Source: Nitrobacter sp. NHB1 (lineage in GTDB: Bacteria > Pseudomonadota > Alphaproteobacteria > Rhizobiales > Xanthobacteraceae). Taken from it: a stretch of 64,000 bases of DNA. This document shows positions 8,275-18,024 of the stretch, piece by piece. The notes under the pieces were generated by a model. The model was not told the origin of the DNA and ran no database searches. It saw only the letters and a list, made by a program, of their open reading frames with translations. The first letter of the stretch is position 1. Each line of letters starts with the position of its first letter. The DNA lies in NCBI RefSeq assembly GCF_036964665.1, contig NZ_JBAMDA010000001.1, positions 1,960,001 through 2,024,000 on the forward strand. Direction: 5' to 3'. Made by a program: the position numbers and the translations under genes.

Positions 8275-9201
8275 CTAAAGTTCTCCGCCGGGCGCGGGCG
8301 GGTTCGAGCCGGCCCGCTCGTTGCGCTCCTGGCCCACCGTCTGCAGATACGCGACGATATCGTGGCGGGAGGGCGCGTCGAGCACGCGCACCGGCATGCG
8401 GGAGCCGGGCACGAGTTTCTTCGGATCGGCCAGCCAATGCTCCAGATTGTCTGGGGACCAAACCAGACCGGCGCTGTTGAGCGCCGGCGAATAGTGATAG
8501 CCGGAGACAGTGCCTGCCTTGCGGCCGACCACGCCGCCCAGCCGAGGGCCTGCCTTGTCGGCGTCCAGCGCGTGACATGCGGCACATCGTTCGCTGAAAA
8601 GCTGCTTGCCATGGAGGGGATCAGGCGGCGCATTGGGCAGGAAGCGCGACAGGTTCTTGCTCTCCGACGGATTCACCGAACGAAGAAGCGTGTAGCTCAG
8701 GGTGATCGTGTCGACCGACTTGTTGTCCGAATCCTTGGCAAAGGCCGGATCGACGAAAAAGACAACCGGCATTTCGATCTTCTCATGCGGGTCGAGGCGC
8801 TCCTCGTTGAAGCAGAAGCACTGTATTTTCTTGAAGTAGGGACCGCTGGTGTCCGGCGAGACGTTGTACGTCGCATGGCTGACGATCGGCTCATTGCCGA
8901 GATTCTCGGCCGTGAAGAAAACCATCTTCTGCTCCCCGAGATGAACCGTCACGGAACGCTGTTCCGGCTCGAACCGCCACGGCAGACCCGGTGCGACATT
9001 AGTATCGAACCTAACGGTGACGGTCTTGCCGGAGACAGCGGTCGGATCCGAATACACCCGCTGCGTCGTTCCTCCGTATCCGGTCGCACTGCAGAACACA
9101 CGATACAGCTCCGGCGAGTAGGCCACGAGCCCGATCATGATGCCAAGCACGACGACGACAGGCATGAGAACGTTCAGGTGCTTACGATAGCGCCGCGCCA
9201 T
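8275..9201 (-). CDS. ctaG: Cytochrome c oxidase assembly protein CtaG/Cox11 fused to a cytochrome c domain
   Basis: The first 180 residues are a canonical CtaG: an N-terminal membrane anchor (about 9-29), FCSATGYGGTTQ (36-47) and the copper-binding CFCF motif (C128, C130), then PVVFFVDP and VDTITLSY. CtaG delivers copper to the CuB site of subunit I of haem-copper oxidases from the periplasmic side. Unlike ordinary CtaG (about 190-200 residues), the protein continues for about 110 residues with a class I cytochrome c: haem site CAACH (206-210) and a likely Met269 ligand in GSRMPV. Topology agrees, since both domains would be periplasmic. No cox genes lie nearby. The family calls are firm; the role of the haem is unknown. 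Confidence 0.9.
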   Translation of the reverse strand: MARRYRKHLNVLMPVVVVLGIMIGLVAYSPELYRVFCSATGYGGTTQRVYSDPTAVSGKTVTVRFDTNVAPGLPWRFEPEQRSVTVHLGEQKMVFFTAENLGNEPIVSHATYNVSPDTSGPYFKKIQCFCFNEERLDPHEKIEMPVVFFVDPAFAKDSDNKSVDTITLSYTLLRSVNPSESKNLSRFLPNAPPDPLHGKQLFSERCAACHALDADKAGPRLGGVVGRKAGTVSGYHYSPALNSAGLVWSPDNLEHWLADPKKLVPGSRMPVRVLDAPSRHDIVAYLQTVGQERNERAGSNPPAPGGEL

Positions 9202-9614
9202 TTCGATTCTCCCCCACCTTCCCCGGCATCGGGGATGTAGATCGATACAGCGTGGTCGTCTACCGCGGAAATGCAGACGTGGTCATGCAAAACGAGAAAG
9301 CGCATGCTTTCGGCGCGGATTGACGAATTTGTGATGTCGTTCGGATGGGATGATGGCGGCTCCTGAATGCGAGCCAGCCTCCGCACGTTCGATGGAAAAG
9401 CGGAGATCGCGTTCCTCGGCACCGGGCTGCAAAGCATCATGCAATGCCGGATCGAGTGCCGATGCTTTTGTCTTCCACTCGCCAACATACGGCCAAGAAA
9501 ACAGTCGCGCAAACTCGCCAATAAAACACGGGAACTCAATGGAAGGCTGCCGGTTTTATCGCTGTTGCGTTCGCGCGACGGCGCAACGGATCGAACCTCG
9601 ATGAGGAGTACCCT
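9202..9614. other. Intergenic region without a recognised gene
   Basis: This is the divergent gap between ctaG-cytochrome c and the PepSY-like gene. Reading frames here have no recognisable domain, and no repeat or RNA gene was seen. It probably holds both promoters; no near-consensus -35/-10 pair was found. Confidence 0.5.
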
Positions 9615-9869
9615 ATGCGAACCTATATTCTGTCCCTGGCTGCCGCTGTCTCGCTCGGCGCGGCCGCCCCCGCGATGGCCTATGATACCGGTAGCCTTCT
9701 CTCGATGGATGAGGCGCTCGGCGTCGCGATGGATATCGGGCTTGCAACCGTGTCAGACACCGAGTTCGCCGGCAACGAATGGCAGATCGAGGGGCGTGAC
9801 ATATCCGGCCAGTATATGGAAGTCGACGTCGACGCCAACACCGGCGAGGTGCTGAACGTCGACCGGTAA
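9615..9869 (+). CDS. Small exported PepSY-like protein
   Basis: An 84-residue protein with a clear Sec signal peptide (about 1-22, ending AAPAMA). The mature part resembles one PepSY unit: a helix (DEALGVAMDIGLATVSDTEF) and the strand pair WQIEGRD...YMEVDVDANTGEVLNVDR, whose ending is the PepSY hallmark. Such domains are thought to bind or inhibit peptidases or to act as small periplasmic modulators. The ATG follows a GAGGAG site. It is divergent from ctaG-cytochrome c and convergent with nnrS. Confidence 0.8.
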   Translation: MRTYILSLAAAVSLGAAAPAMAYDTGSLLSMDEALGVAMDIGLATVSDTEFAGNEWQIEGRDISGQYMEVDVDANTGEVLNVDR

Positions 9870-9876
9870 CGTCACC

Positions 9877-9980
9877 AGAGCATTTTCCGGCTAATTGGAA
9901 TTCGGTGATCCGCAAGAAAATGCTCTTATAATTTGCACGTATTCTGATCGCAAAACCGGCACCTGCTTTTCCGGAATACG
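9877..9980. repeat. Two adjacent palindromic repeat units
   Basis: Unit one has perfect 10-bp arms AGAGCATTTT (9877-9886) and AAAATGCTCT (9917-9926), followed by TTATAATTT, so it could also terminate the PepSY gene. Unit two runs 9938-9980 with CGTATTC and GAATACG ends around an AAAACCGGCACC core typical of Rhizobiales intergenic palindromes. The stretch up to nnrS holds no gene. Confidence 0.6.
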
Positions 9981-10083
9981 CGCCAGGCCAAGGTGATGAA
10001 GTCGTCCGACCTTGCGCGCCGCGTGATGACGCCGCGGGCCGCGGCCAAATGTTTGCTGCGTTCAGCGATGGCCCTTCCACCGG

Positions 10084-11265
10084 CTACACGCGGGACGCCA
10101 GTAATATCGGTCCATATCGCAGGGCGAACAGGCCGAAGCTGCCGATCCAAAGCATCGCCGAAATCTCGATCAACACGGGAAGCGATCCACTGGCCGCCGC
10201 AGCGACGCGCGCCACAGCGGCCAGGAACACAAGCAGATAGATCACGGCGGTGGTCCGATCCGCCGTGAGCGTGCGGCCGGTGTGGCCGAGCGAAACGCGG
10301 GTCATCACTCCAAGAACCATGGTGCCGATGGCGCCGGCGGTCAGCGCGTGGATCGCGGCAGCCTCCGCCACATGACCGGTCAACATCGATGCGCCCAACA
10401 AAGCCGCGCCGATGACGACCCAGAGATAGCCGACATGAAGAACGATCAACAGCGGTTCGGCCCCGGTGGCAATGCCGCGCCAGCGCACGAGCCGCCAGAG
10501 ATTAAGCGCAGCGGCGAGAAGCAGCAGCCCGCCGACAGGCGCGAACGCCGGAAAAAGCGCCCAACCGATCATCCCGGCGTGGAGCGCACCGAGTGCGACG
10601 TTATCGACCCGGCCGTGCGCGGCTGGAAGGTTAGCCGCGCCTTGTTTGACGAGCCAGTTGCGCGTGAACACCGGAATGATCCGTCCGCCGACGACCGAAA
10701 TCAGGATGATGATCGCCGTCAAGGCGAGGCGCCATCCCAGCCCCGCGGGCACGGAGAAACCGGCAAGCTCCAGATACATCAGAAGGTCGGCAAAACCGAG
10801 AACGGCAATAGGAAGCGGCATGGGCATGTTGCGCCAATTGCGGCCGGCGACGATCTCGCGGGCGCAGACGGCGCAAAGCACGAACGGAAAGGCGAGATCC
10901 GTTGCCGCGGCCAGCCAGAGCGGGATCGACGCCGACATGAGACACGCGAGGCGGCCCGCGAGCCATAACGCCGCCAGCGCGGCAAGCGGCCGGCCGTTGA
11001 TCGGCGCCCGGCCGGTCCAGTTCGGGATTGCGGTCAGCAAAAAGCCGGCGATTGCCGCCAGGACGAACCCGAACAGCATTTCATGGATGTGCCATGCCAG
11101 CGGATCGAAGCGACTGGGGAGCGTGAGCCCCGTCGTGAGCATGGCAATCCATCCGGCGAGCGCCGCCGCCGACCAGATGCCGGCCATCAGAAAAAACGGT
11201 CTGAAGCCGATCGTCCAGATCGCCAGCGGCCTGTTTCTCGCCTTCTCCACGTCTGACATGGCCAT
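10084..11265 (-). CDS. nnrS: NnrS family haem/copper membrane protein
   Basis: A polytopic protein of about 393 residues with some 12 hydrophobic segments. It shows NnrS features: FRPFFLMAGIWSA near the N-terminus, DPLAWHIHEMLFGF, GFLLTAIPNWTG, GRIIPVFTRNWL and HALTAGAIGTMVLGVMTRVSLGHTGR. NnrS proteins are linked to resistance against nitric oxide-derived stress and are often under NO-responsive Crp/Fnr (NnrR) control. The start at 11265 was chosen over the upstream ATG (11280) because AGAGGA precedes it by 6 nt. A Crp/Fnr gene lies about 0.8 kb away, divergent from the adjacent response regulator. Confidence 0.9.
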   Translation of the reverse strand: MAMSDVEKARNRPLAIWTIGFRPFFLMAGIWSAAALAGWIAMLTTGLTLPSRFDPLAWHIHEMLFGFVLAAIAGFLLTAIPNWTGRAPINGRPLAALAALWLAGRLACLMSASIPLWLAAATDLAFPFVLCAVCAREIVAGRNWRNMPMPLPIAVLGFADLLMYLELAGFSVPAGLGWRLALTAIIILISVVGGRIIPVFTRNWLVKQGAANLPAAHGRVDNVALGALHAGMIGWALFPAFAPVGGLLLLAAALNLWRLVRWRGIATGAEPLLIVLHVGYLWVVIGAALLGASMLTGHVAEAAAIHALTAGAIGTMVLGVMTRVSLGHTGRTLTADRTTAVIYLLVFLAAVARVAAAASGSLPVLIEISAMLWIGSFGLFALRYGPILLASRV

Positions 11266-11459
11266 GCGACATCCTCTCATCGTTCCGTCCGATCATAGCA
11301 GCCAACGCACTGTCGGTGCACGGGTCGCCGGCCGCGGAGGACGGTATCCTCGATGCGCGAGCATGAGGTTGCGCTGACGCAAACCGGGAGGTTCGGCTCA
11401 GCCTGGGTGAGGGAGCCGGGGTCGCATAGACCGTATCGAACAGGCCGACTAAATCCGAA

Positions 11460-11867
11460 TCATCCGGCGTCGCCGCTTCGCCAATCCGACAGAATCGCAA
11501 ACAGTTCATCGCGCGAAAACGGTTTTGAGAGTCTGGGCCGGTCCGAATATTCCAGCGGAAAGGCCCTGTCGCCACTGTAGCCGGTCACAAAGGCAAACGG
11601 GATTTTCAGAACGGCCAGCCGCCTAGCGACAGCAAAGCTTTTTTCCTCGGAGAGCCCGATGTCGAGAAGCGCAAAGTCCGGAGCACGTTCGGCGATCATC
11701 GCCAGCGCTTGCGCGACATTTGAGGCGATCCGGACCGATGTCACGCCGAACTCCGCGACGGTCTGCTCGAAGTCGAGTGCGATGATGGCATCGTCCTCGA
11801 CGATCAAAACGTCGCCGGGGGTGGCGCCTGGCACCGCCGCCGAAGCAACGGGAACGATAGGCTTCAT
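11460..11867 (-). CDS. Single-domain response regulator (receiver only)
   Basis: A 135-residue CheY-like receiver: VLIVEDDAIIALDFE at the N-terminus, the phospho-acceptor Asp in FALLDIGLSEEKSFAVA, the conserved Thr in FVTGYSG and Lys in LSKPFS. There is no output domain, so it would act by protein-protein contact or in a phosphorelay. Receivers with the LLDIxL signature often pair with HWE/HisKA_2 kinases; none is in this window. It is divergent from the Crp/Fnr gene across a 166-bp gap. The ATG at 11867 fits the family length. Confidence 0.85.
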   Translation of the reverse strand: MKPIVPVASAAVPGATPGDVLIVEDDAIIALDFEQTVAEFGVTSVRIASNVAQALAMIAERAPDFALLDIGLSEEKSFAVARRLAVLKIPFAFVTGYSGDRAFPLEYSDRPRLSKPFSRDELFAILSDWRSGDAG

Positions 11868-12033
11868 AAGTCTGACCCAATGATGGCTGGAATTTTTCCT
11901 GGACACCGGATGAGGACGCCCCCTTTCCGGTTCCCGTCCGGAACCGACCATACCGCCAAGGTGTTGTCTGTTCACTTTTGAACATAACTCAACAGACGCT
12001 TTTGTTAGAATCCTGGGAACAGGATGGCGCCGC

Positions 12034-12816
12034 ATGGCCGCACAGCAATATCTACCGACGAACCATAATCGCCCGTTCAACAACCTCCTGCGCAGGCTCA
12101 GCGACGCCGATTTCAAGCTGATCGAACCATTTCTCGTCACCGTGACCGGAGCAAGCGACGACCTCCTCTACAATCCCGGGGACAATGTCGAGATCGTCCA
12201 CTTCCCATGCGGACCGAGTCTTGCATCCTATCTCGTCCCCAACGAGGACGGCCGCGATGTCGAAACCATTCTGGTTGGGCGTGAGGGCGCTGTTGGCGGC
12301 ATCGTCAGCCATGGATTTTTGCCGGCCTATACGCGGATCACGATCAAGGTCGGCGGCCCGTTTGTGCGATTGCGCATCGCCAAGCTGGAAGCCGCAAAAG
12401 CCAAATCGCCCACGCTGCGCAACCTGTTCGCACGCTATGCCGACTGCATGCTGGCCCAGGTTTTTCAGTCCACCGCCTGCAACGCCATCCATTCGATCGA
12501 GCAGCGCACGGCCAAGTGGATCCTCTCGGCGATGGAGCGGACCGACAGCGATCTCGTACCGCTCACCCACGAGCAGTTGTCGACCATGCTGGGGGTCGGC
12601 CGCAGCTACGCCAGCCGGGTAATCCAGACCTTCAAGGCCGAAGGTGTTCTGGAGACCCGGCGCGGCGCCCTCCTGGTGCGTAACCGCGATGCTTTGGCCC
12701 TCCGCGCCTGCCTCTGCAACAACGCGGTCAAAAGCCATTTCGAGGAGGTTTTACGGGGGGTTTACCCGATCGAAGAAGCACAACCTGCGCAGCAGCCCCT
12801 ATCATCTGCAAAATGA
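12034..12816 (+). CDS. Crp/Fnr family transcriptional regulator
   Basis: A 260-residue protein with an N-terminal cNMP-binding-like beta-roll (about 20-130) and a C-terminal Crp-type winged helix (about 150-235, LTHEQLSTMLGVGRSYASRV, then KAEGVLETRRGALLV). The Cys cluster of Fnr is absent and the nucleotide pocket is not canonical (GREGAVGGIVSHG), so the effector is unclear. This subgroup is common in Nitrobacteraceae, where it often sits next to response regulators. It may control the divergent response-regulator gene or nnrS; that is inference from proximity. Confidence 0.85.
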   Translation: MAAQQYLPTNHNRPFNNLLRRLSDADFKLIEPFLVTVTGASDDLLYNPGDNVEIVHFPCGPSLASYLVPNEDGRDVETILVGREGAVGGIVSHGFLPAYTRITIKVGGPFVRLRIAKLEAAKAKSPTLRNLFARYADCMLAQVFQSTACNAIHSIEQRTAKWILSAMERTDSDLVPLTHEQLSTMLGVGRSYASRVIQTFKAEGVLETRRGALLVRNRDALALRACLCNNAVKSHFEEVLRGVYPIEEAQPAQQPLSSAK

Positions 12817-13099
12817 GTTCGACAAACGGCAAACGACGCATTGTTTTTTTGACCATTTCTGACTATATCGCGTTGCAGCGAAGGTGCCCGGAGCTGTAAC
12901 TCGGGTTATTCGTGTCTAACCGCGTTTGAGAAAAGAAGTGGCGCCAATGACTTGGCCGGAAGCGACGACCCTTTAACCGCTTTCGCCGCGTGATTTGATC
13001 ACGCCGCGCCCCATTCGATTGACCTTCACCCGCAAGACGAGAACGCCGCCTAATATTTGGGCGATGCGTGGTCTTCCCGATCAAAAAGAAACCAGTTCC

Positions 13100-14923
13100 A
13101 TGAACCTCCGTAACATCGCCATCATCGCCCACGTCGACCATGGCAAGACCACTCTCGTCGACAAGTTGCTGCAGCAGTCCGGCACCTATCGCGACAACCA
13201 GCGCCAAGTCGAACGCGCGATGGATTCCAACGATCTGGAACGAGAGCGTGGCATCACCATTCTCGCCAAGTGCACCTCGGTGCATTGGGAAGATACCCAG
13301 ATCAACATCGTCGACACCCCTGGCCATGCCGACTTTGGCGGCGAGGTCGAGCGCATTTTGTCGATGGTCGATGGCGTGATCGTGCTGGTCGATGCTGCCG
13401 AAGGTCCGATGCCACAGACCAAATTCGTGGTCAGCAAGGCGCTGAAGCTTGGCCTCAAGCCGATCGTCGCGATCAACAAGGTCGATCGCCCGGACGCGCG
13501 CGTCACGGAAGTCGTCAACGAGGTGTTCGATCTGTTCGCCGCGCTCGATGCCACGGACGAACAGCTCGATTTTCCGATCCTCTACGGTTCCGGTAAGAAC
13601 GGCTGGATGGGCAACTCTCCCGACGCCTCGCACGACGATCGCATGAAGCCGCTGTTCGAACTGGTGATCAAGCACGTTGCGCCGCCGGCGGTCGAGGAAG
13701 GCCCATTCCGCCTGCTCGGCACCATCCTCGAAGCCAACCCCTATCTCGGCCGTATCATCACCGGCCGCATCGCCTCCGGCTCGGTCAAGCCAAACCAGTC
13801 GGTGAAGGTGCTGTCGCGCGACGGCAAGGTGGTCGAGACCGGGCGTATCACGAAAATTCTCGCTTTCCGCGGCCTCGAGCGGCAGCCGGTGGAATTCGCC
13901 GAAGCCGGCGACATCGTCGCCATCGCAGGCCTGCCGAAAGGCACCGTCGCCGATACCTTCTGCGATCCCTCGGTGGAAACACCGATCCAGGCGCAGGCTA
14001 TCGACCCCCCGACCGTCTCGATGTCGTTCATTGTCAACAACTCGCCGCTCGCCGGCACCGAAGGCGACAAGGTCACCAGTCGCATGATTCGCGACCGCCT
14101 GCTGCGCGAGGCCGAAGGTAACGTCGCGCTGAAGGTGGTCGAGGCCTCCGACAAGGATGCGATGGAGGTTTCCGGCCGCGGCGAATTGCAGCTCGCGATC
14201 CTGATCGAGACCATGCGCCGCGAAGGCTTTGAACTCTCGGTGTCACGTCCGCGCGTGGTGCTGACAAAGGATGAGAACGGCCAGCTGCTGGAGCCAGTCG
14301 AGGAAGTCGTCATCGACGTCGACGAGGAGTTCTCCGGCGTCGTCGTGCAGAAGATGAGCGAACGCAAGGCCGAGATGATCGAGATGCGTCCGTCCGGCGG
14401 CAACCGTCTGCGGCTGGTGTTCTACGCGCCGACCCGCGGCCTGATCGGCTATCAGGGCGAACTGATGACTGACACCAAGGGCACGGCTATCATGAACCGC
14501 CTGTTCCATAACTACCTGCCCTACAAGGGTGATATCCAGGGCCGCCGCAACGGCGTGCTGATCTCCAACGACCAGGGCGAAGCCGTTGCGTACGCCATGT
14601 TCAAGCTGGAAGATCGCGGCCCGATGATGATCGAGCCGGGCTGGAAGGTCTACAAGGGCATGATCGTCGGCGAGCACACCCGCGACAACGACCTCGAGAT
14701 CAACGTGCTGAAGGGCAAGCAGCTCAACAATATCCGAACCACGTCGAAGGACGAGGCGGTGCGGCTGACGCCGCCGATCAGGATGACGCTGGAAAAAGCG
14801 CTGGCCTATATCGAGGGCGACGAGTTGGTCGAGGTGACGCCGAAGTCGATCCGCCTGCGCAAGAAGCACCTCGATGCCAACGAGCGCAAGCGCGCCGAGA
14901 AGACCAAGGAGATGGTGGCGTAA
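13100..14923 (+). CDS. typA: Ribosome-associated GTPase TypA/BipA
   Basis: A 607-residue translational GTPase of full family length. G motifs are intact: [10 protein letters not shown] at the N-terminus, [14 protein letters not shown] (G3) and NKVDRPDAR (G4). Domains II, III and V (EF-G-like) and the TypA-specific C-terminal domain (to [17 protein letters not shown]) follow. It acts on the 50S subunit in ribosome assembly and stress or low-temperature growth. The ATG at 13100 was chosen because [16 protein letters not shown] is the standard N-terminus; a longer in-frame extension is not conserved-looking. The 283-bp gap upstream holds no gene. Confidence 0.97.
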   Translation: MNLRNIAIIAHVDHGKTTLVDKLLQQSGTYRDNQRQVERAMDSNDLERERGITILAKCTSVHWEDTQINIVDTPGHADFGGEVERILSMVDGVIVLVDAAEGPMPQTKFVVSKALKLGLKPIVAINKVDRPDARVTEVVNEVFDLFAALDATDEQLDFPILYGSGKNGWMGNSPDASHDDRMKPLFELVIKHVAPPAVEEGPFRLLGTILEANPYLGRIITGRIASGSVKPNQSVKVLSRDGKVVETGRITKILAFRGLERQPVEFAEAGDIVAIAGLPKGTVADTFCDPSVETPIQAQAIDPPTVSMSFIVNNSPLAGTEGDKVTSRMIRDRLLREAEGNVALKVVEASDKDAMEVSGRGELQLAILIETMRREGFELSVSRPRVVLTKDENGQLLEPVEEVVIDVDEEFSGVVVQKMSERKAEMIEMRPSGGNRLRLVFYAPTRGLIGYQGELMTDTKGTAIMNRLFHNYLPYKGDIQGRRNGVLISNDQGEAVAYAMFKLEDRGPMMIEPGWKVYKGMIVGEHTRDNDLEINVLKGKQLNNIRTTSKDEAVRLTPPIRMTLEKALAYIEGDELVEVTPKSIRLRKKHLDANERKRAEKTKEMVA

Positions 14924-14985
14924 GGATCATCCTGCGATGATCGTCGTCCACGAGCGGCCTACGGCACTTTTCCAGAGCCGCACTT

Positions 14986-15090
14986 AGAGCCTTTTCGCTT
15001 CTGATGGAATCAGAAGCGGGGCTCTATGATTTTGATTTGACGCGTTTTCTTGACGCGAACCGATATCCACTTCGCTCGAAAACGCTATAA
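14986..15090. repeat. Dispersed repeat, family R1 copy B
   Basis: It matches copy A (8117-8235): AGAGCCTTTTCGCTTCTG, hairpin CTTCTGATGGAATCAGAAG, then CTCTATGATTTTGATTTGA, GACGCGTTTTCTTGACGCG and CGCTCGAAAACGCTATA at the end. It is intergenic, downstream of typA. Confidence 0.85.
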
Positions 15091-15095
15091 GTCGC

Positions 15096-15212
15096 GTCAT
15101 TGCGAGGCGCCTCGCGCCGAAGCAATCCAGAAAGCCTCGAAAGAAAAACTGGATTGCTTCGCGGAGTTTATCATCGGCGGCGCTTTGCGCCGGCCCGTTG
15201 GCTCGCAATGAC
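15096..15212. repeat. Long hairpin repeat, family R2 copy A
   Basis: GTCATTGCGAGG at one end and CTCGCAATGAC at the other form the outer arms; GAAGCAATCCAG and CTGGATTGCTTC form inner arms. A second, shorter copy lies at 49297-49380. It separates typA (with R1 copy B) from the 3' end of argF and could terminate both convergent transcripts by structure; that is inference. Confidence 0.85.
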
Positions 15213-15248
15213 ATCTGAACGAAAACGCCAGGCGAAGCGGCACCGCAC

Positions 15249-16175
15249 TTATCCCGCCGCGTTAAGGCACCAGGCCAGAATGCCCTTCTGGGCGTGCAGC
15301 CGGTTTTCGGCCTCGTCGAACACCACCGACTGCGGTCCGTCGATCACCTCGTCGGTGACCTCGTCGCCGCGGTGCGCCGGCAGGCAGTGCATGAACAGCG
15401 CGTCCGGATTGGCAAGCGACATCAGCTTGGCGTTGACCTGGTAGGGCTTGAGCAAATTGTGACGATGCTCGCCGTCCTTGTCGCCCATCGATACCCATGT
15501 ATCGGTGACGATGCAGTCGGCGCCGCGCACCGCCGCTTCCGGATCGGTGCCGAGCCTGATCGGCGCCCCGCTCGACCTGATCCAGTCCTTCAGCAACTTG
15601 TTCGGCGCGAGTTCCGGCGGGGTCGCGATGTTGAGATTGAAGCTGAAGCGCTCGGCCGCATGAGCCCACGACGCCAGCACGTTGTTGTCGTCGCCGGTCC
15701 ACGCCACGGTGCGGCCCTCGATCGGCCCGCGATGCTCCTCGAAAGTCATCACATCGGCCATCACCTGGCAGGGGTGCGAGCGCCGCGTCAGCCCGTTGAC
15801 GACGGGCACGGTTGCGTGCGTGGCCAACTCCGTCAGCGCGTCGTGGCTGAGGATGCGGATCATGATGATATCGACAAAGCGCGACAGCACCCGCGCGGTA
15901 TCCGCGATGGTCTCGCCGCGTCCGAGCTGCATTTCGGCCCCGGTCAGCATGATCGCCTCGCCGCCGAGTTGGCGCATGCCGACATCGAACGACACGCGGG
16001 TGCGCGTCGAGGGCTTGTCGAAGATCATCGCCAGCGTCTTGCCGTCGAGCGGCTTGTCGGCGATCCGGCCCTCCTTGCGTCGCTTCTTCATCGCCACGCT
16101 GGCATCGAGGATCGCGCGCAGTTCCGTCGTCGGCACGTCGAACAGGTCGAGAAAATGCCGTGGCGCCTTGCTCAT
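15249..16175 (-). CDS. argF: Ornithine carbamoyltransferase
   Basis: A 308-residue enzyme that condenses ornithine with carbamoyl phosphate to citrulline. The carbamoyl-phosphate motif STRTR lies in [31 protein letters not shown] and DTWVSMGD follow, and the catalytic [10 protein letters not shown] is near the C-terminus. Its ATG overlaps the argD stop by 4 nt (ATGA), so argD-argF form one translationally coupled arginine operon. Confidence 0.97.
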   Translation of the reverse strand: MSKAPRHFLDLFDVPTTELRAILDASVAMKKRRKEGRIADKPLDGKTLAMIFDKPSTRTRVSFDVGMRQLGGEAIMLTGAEMQLGRGETIADTARVLSRFVDIIMIRILSHDALTELATHATVPVVNGLTRRSHPCQVMADVMTFEEHRGPIEGRTVAWTGDDNNVLASWAHAAERFSFNLNIATPPELAPNKLLKDWIRSSGAPIRLGTDPEAAVRGADCIVTDTWVSMGDKDGEHRHNLLKPYQVNAKLMSLANPDALFMHCLPAHRGDEVTDEVIDGPQSVVFDEAENRLHAQKGILAWCLNAAG

Positions 16176-17383
16176 TGCGCCGCTTCCTTCTTCGCGGATG
16201 CGCCGGAGAGTTTGGCGCAGGCCCGCTCCAGCCGCCGCACCGACTCCTCGATCTCCGCCTCGCTGACGATCAGCGGCGGCAACAAACGCACGACGTTGTC
16301 GCCGGCGCCGACCGTTAACAGCTTTTCCTCGCGCAGCGCGCCGACCAGATCGCCCGACGGCACCACGGCCTTGAGGCCGATCAGAAGGCCCTCGCCGCGC
16401 ACCTCGCTCAGCACATCCGGATGGCGATCGACGACCGATGCCAGCTTCTGCTTCAGCAGCAGCGACATCTTCTGCGTCCGCTCGAAGAAGCCGGGCTCCA
16501 GCATCACGTCGAGCACGGCATTGGCCGCGGCGACCGCCAGCGGATTGCCGCCGAAGGTCGAGCCGTGCGAGCCCGGCGTCATGCCGGACGCGGCTTCCGC
16601 TCTCGCAAGACAGGCGCCGATCGGAAAACCGCCGCCGAGCGCCTTCGCCAGCGACATCACGTCCGGCGCGACGCCGATGCGCCTGTAGGCAAAGAGATCG
16701 CCGGTGCGGCCCATGCCGGTCTGCACCTCGTCGAATGCCAGCAGCAGGCCGTGCTCGTCGCAGAGCTGACGCAGCGCACGGAAGAACGCATGGGACGGCT
16801 CGCGCACGCCGCCTTCGCCCTGTAGCGGCTCGATCAGGATGCCGGCGGTCGCGGGGCCGATCGCCTTCTTCACAGCCTCGATATCGTCGAGCGGCACCTG
16901 GTCGAAGCCGTCCGCCGGCGGCCCATATCCGTCGAGATATTTTTTCGAGCCGGTGGCCGCCAGCGCCGCCAGCGTGCGGCCATGGAAGGCGCCCTCGAAG
17001 GTGACGATGCGATAGCGTTCCGGATGACCCTTGGAGGCATGATAGCGGCGCATCACCTTGATGGCGCACTCCACCGCCTCGGCGCCGGAATTGGCGAAGA
17101 AGACGAAGTCGGCGAAGCTCTGCTCGCACAGCCGTGCCGCCAGCCGCTCGCCGTCCGGCGACTTGAACAGGTTCGAGACGTGCCAAAGCTTTGCCGCCTG
17201 CGCCTGAAGCGCGGCGACGAGATGCGGATGGCAGTGGCCCAACGCATTGACGGCAACGCCGCTGGTGAAGTCGAGATAGCGTCCACCGTCGGATCCGACC
17301 AACCAGGCGCCTTCGCCGCTGTCGAATGAGAGATCGGCCCTTGCGAAAACGGGCAACAGATGGGACGCCGCGGCTCTGGTCAT
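16172..17383 (-). CDS. argD: Acetylornithine aminotransferase
   Basis: A 403-residue class III PLP aminotransferase converting N-acetylglutamate semialdehyde to N-acetylornithine. Visible motifs are the [13 protein letters not shown] region, [15 protein letters not shown], the Asp of [16 protein letters not shown], the PLP lysine in [14 protein letters not shown] and [13 protein letters not shown]. It may also act as succinyldiaminopimelate aminotransferase, as family members do. It is the first gene of argD-argF, preceded by a strong hairpin at 17467-17491. Confidence 0.96.
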   Translation of the reverse strand: MTRAAASHLLPVFARADLSFDSGEGAWLVGSDGGRYLDFTSGVAVNALGHCHPHLVAALQAQAAKLWHVSNLFKSPDGERLAARLCEQSFADFVFFANSGAEAVECAIKVMRRYHASKGHPERYRIVTFEGAFHGRTLAALAATGSKKYLDGYGPPADGFDQVPLDDIEAVKKAIGPATAGILIEPLQGEGGVREPSHAFFRALRQLCDEHGLLLAFDEVQTGMGRTGDLFAYRRIGVAPDVMSLAKALGGGFPIGACLARAEAASGMTPGSHGSTFGGNPLAVAAANAVLDVMLEPGFFERTQKMSLLLKQKLASVVDRHPDVLSEVRGEGLLIGLKAVVPSGDLVGALREEKLLTVGAGDNVVRLLPPLIVSEAEIEESVRRLERACAKLSGASAKKEAAQ

Positions 17384-17466
17384 GACGGTTTTGCCGGTTG
17401 ATGGGGGGGCGGATCGATCCGACTGCGCTGCGGCGCGATCGATGAACTGTCAGCCCCGGAAACGAA

Positions 17467-17491
17467 ACGTGCCGCCTTTCCGGCGGCACGT
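17467..17491 (-). promoter_or_regulatory. Strong hairpin upstream of argD
   Basis: Perfect 10-bp arms ACGTGCCGCC and GGCGGCACGT surround a 5-nt loop. On the minus strand the stem is followed by TTTCGTTTCC about 85 nt before the argD start. It could be an attenuator-like or mRNA-stabilising structure of the arg leader, or an ordinary terminator; no minus-strand gene lies just upstream, which argues against the last. Confidence 0.5.
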
Positions 17492-17610
17492 GAGGGTTAT
17501 TCTAGGTGCGCGGCGATCACTGTCAATATTCCAGTGGTCCGATTTCAGCATTCGCATCCCGGTCCAGCGAGCGCCTTTGTGAATGCAGGAACGGGACCAG
17601 CGGCAATACC

Positions 17611-17714
17611 AGAGCGTTTTCGAGCGAAGTGGGCACCGGTTCGTGTGAAGAAAACGCGTCAATTCAAAATCATAGAGCCTCGCTTCCGATTCGATCAGAA
17701 GCGAAAAGGCTCTG
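17611..17714. repeat. Dispersed repeat, family R1 copy C (inverted)
   Basis: It is the reverse complement of copies A and B: AGAGCGTTTTCGAGCGAAG at the left, GAAAACGCGTCAATTCAAAA in the middle, and CAGAAGCGAAAAGGCTCT at the right. The hairpin is imperfect here (CTTCCGATTCGATCAGAAG). The rest of the argD-gcrA gap (17384-18024) shows no gene. Confidence 0.85.
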
Positions 17715-18024
17715 GGTTCCAGAACACGCCGGTGATGCGCGAAAGTCGCAGAGAGAGCCGATCTTTCCGATTTTCTTGCAGAACATGTGGACGCCGCCAG
17801 GCCGGACTCTTGCGCGCGAGTCACGGCATATTGTAGCGTTAGGACCGTCGGATACGACATCTCGTGCGGCGGCTTTGATCCTCGATGGTCCTGTTCTCGG
17901 CGTAAGCGCCCGGGCGGTTTTCCCGCCCGGCGAGGGTTAAGGGATTCTGTCCACACGGGTTTTCAGGGGGACGCTTCAGGTGCGGCCTTAGCGGAGGCAC
18001 GCGTGACACAAGGGAAAACGTGCG

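Noticed and set aside
14925-14942. GATCATC-4-GATGATC hairpin just after typA, as a terminator
   Set aside because: The stem is only 7 bp and AT-rich, with no T-tract after it; not a convincing terminator.
15249-17489. A 746-codon minus-strand frame covering argF and running through argD
   Set aside because: The first 430 codons are an Arg-rich shadow of argD in another frame; only the argF part is real.
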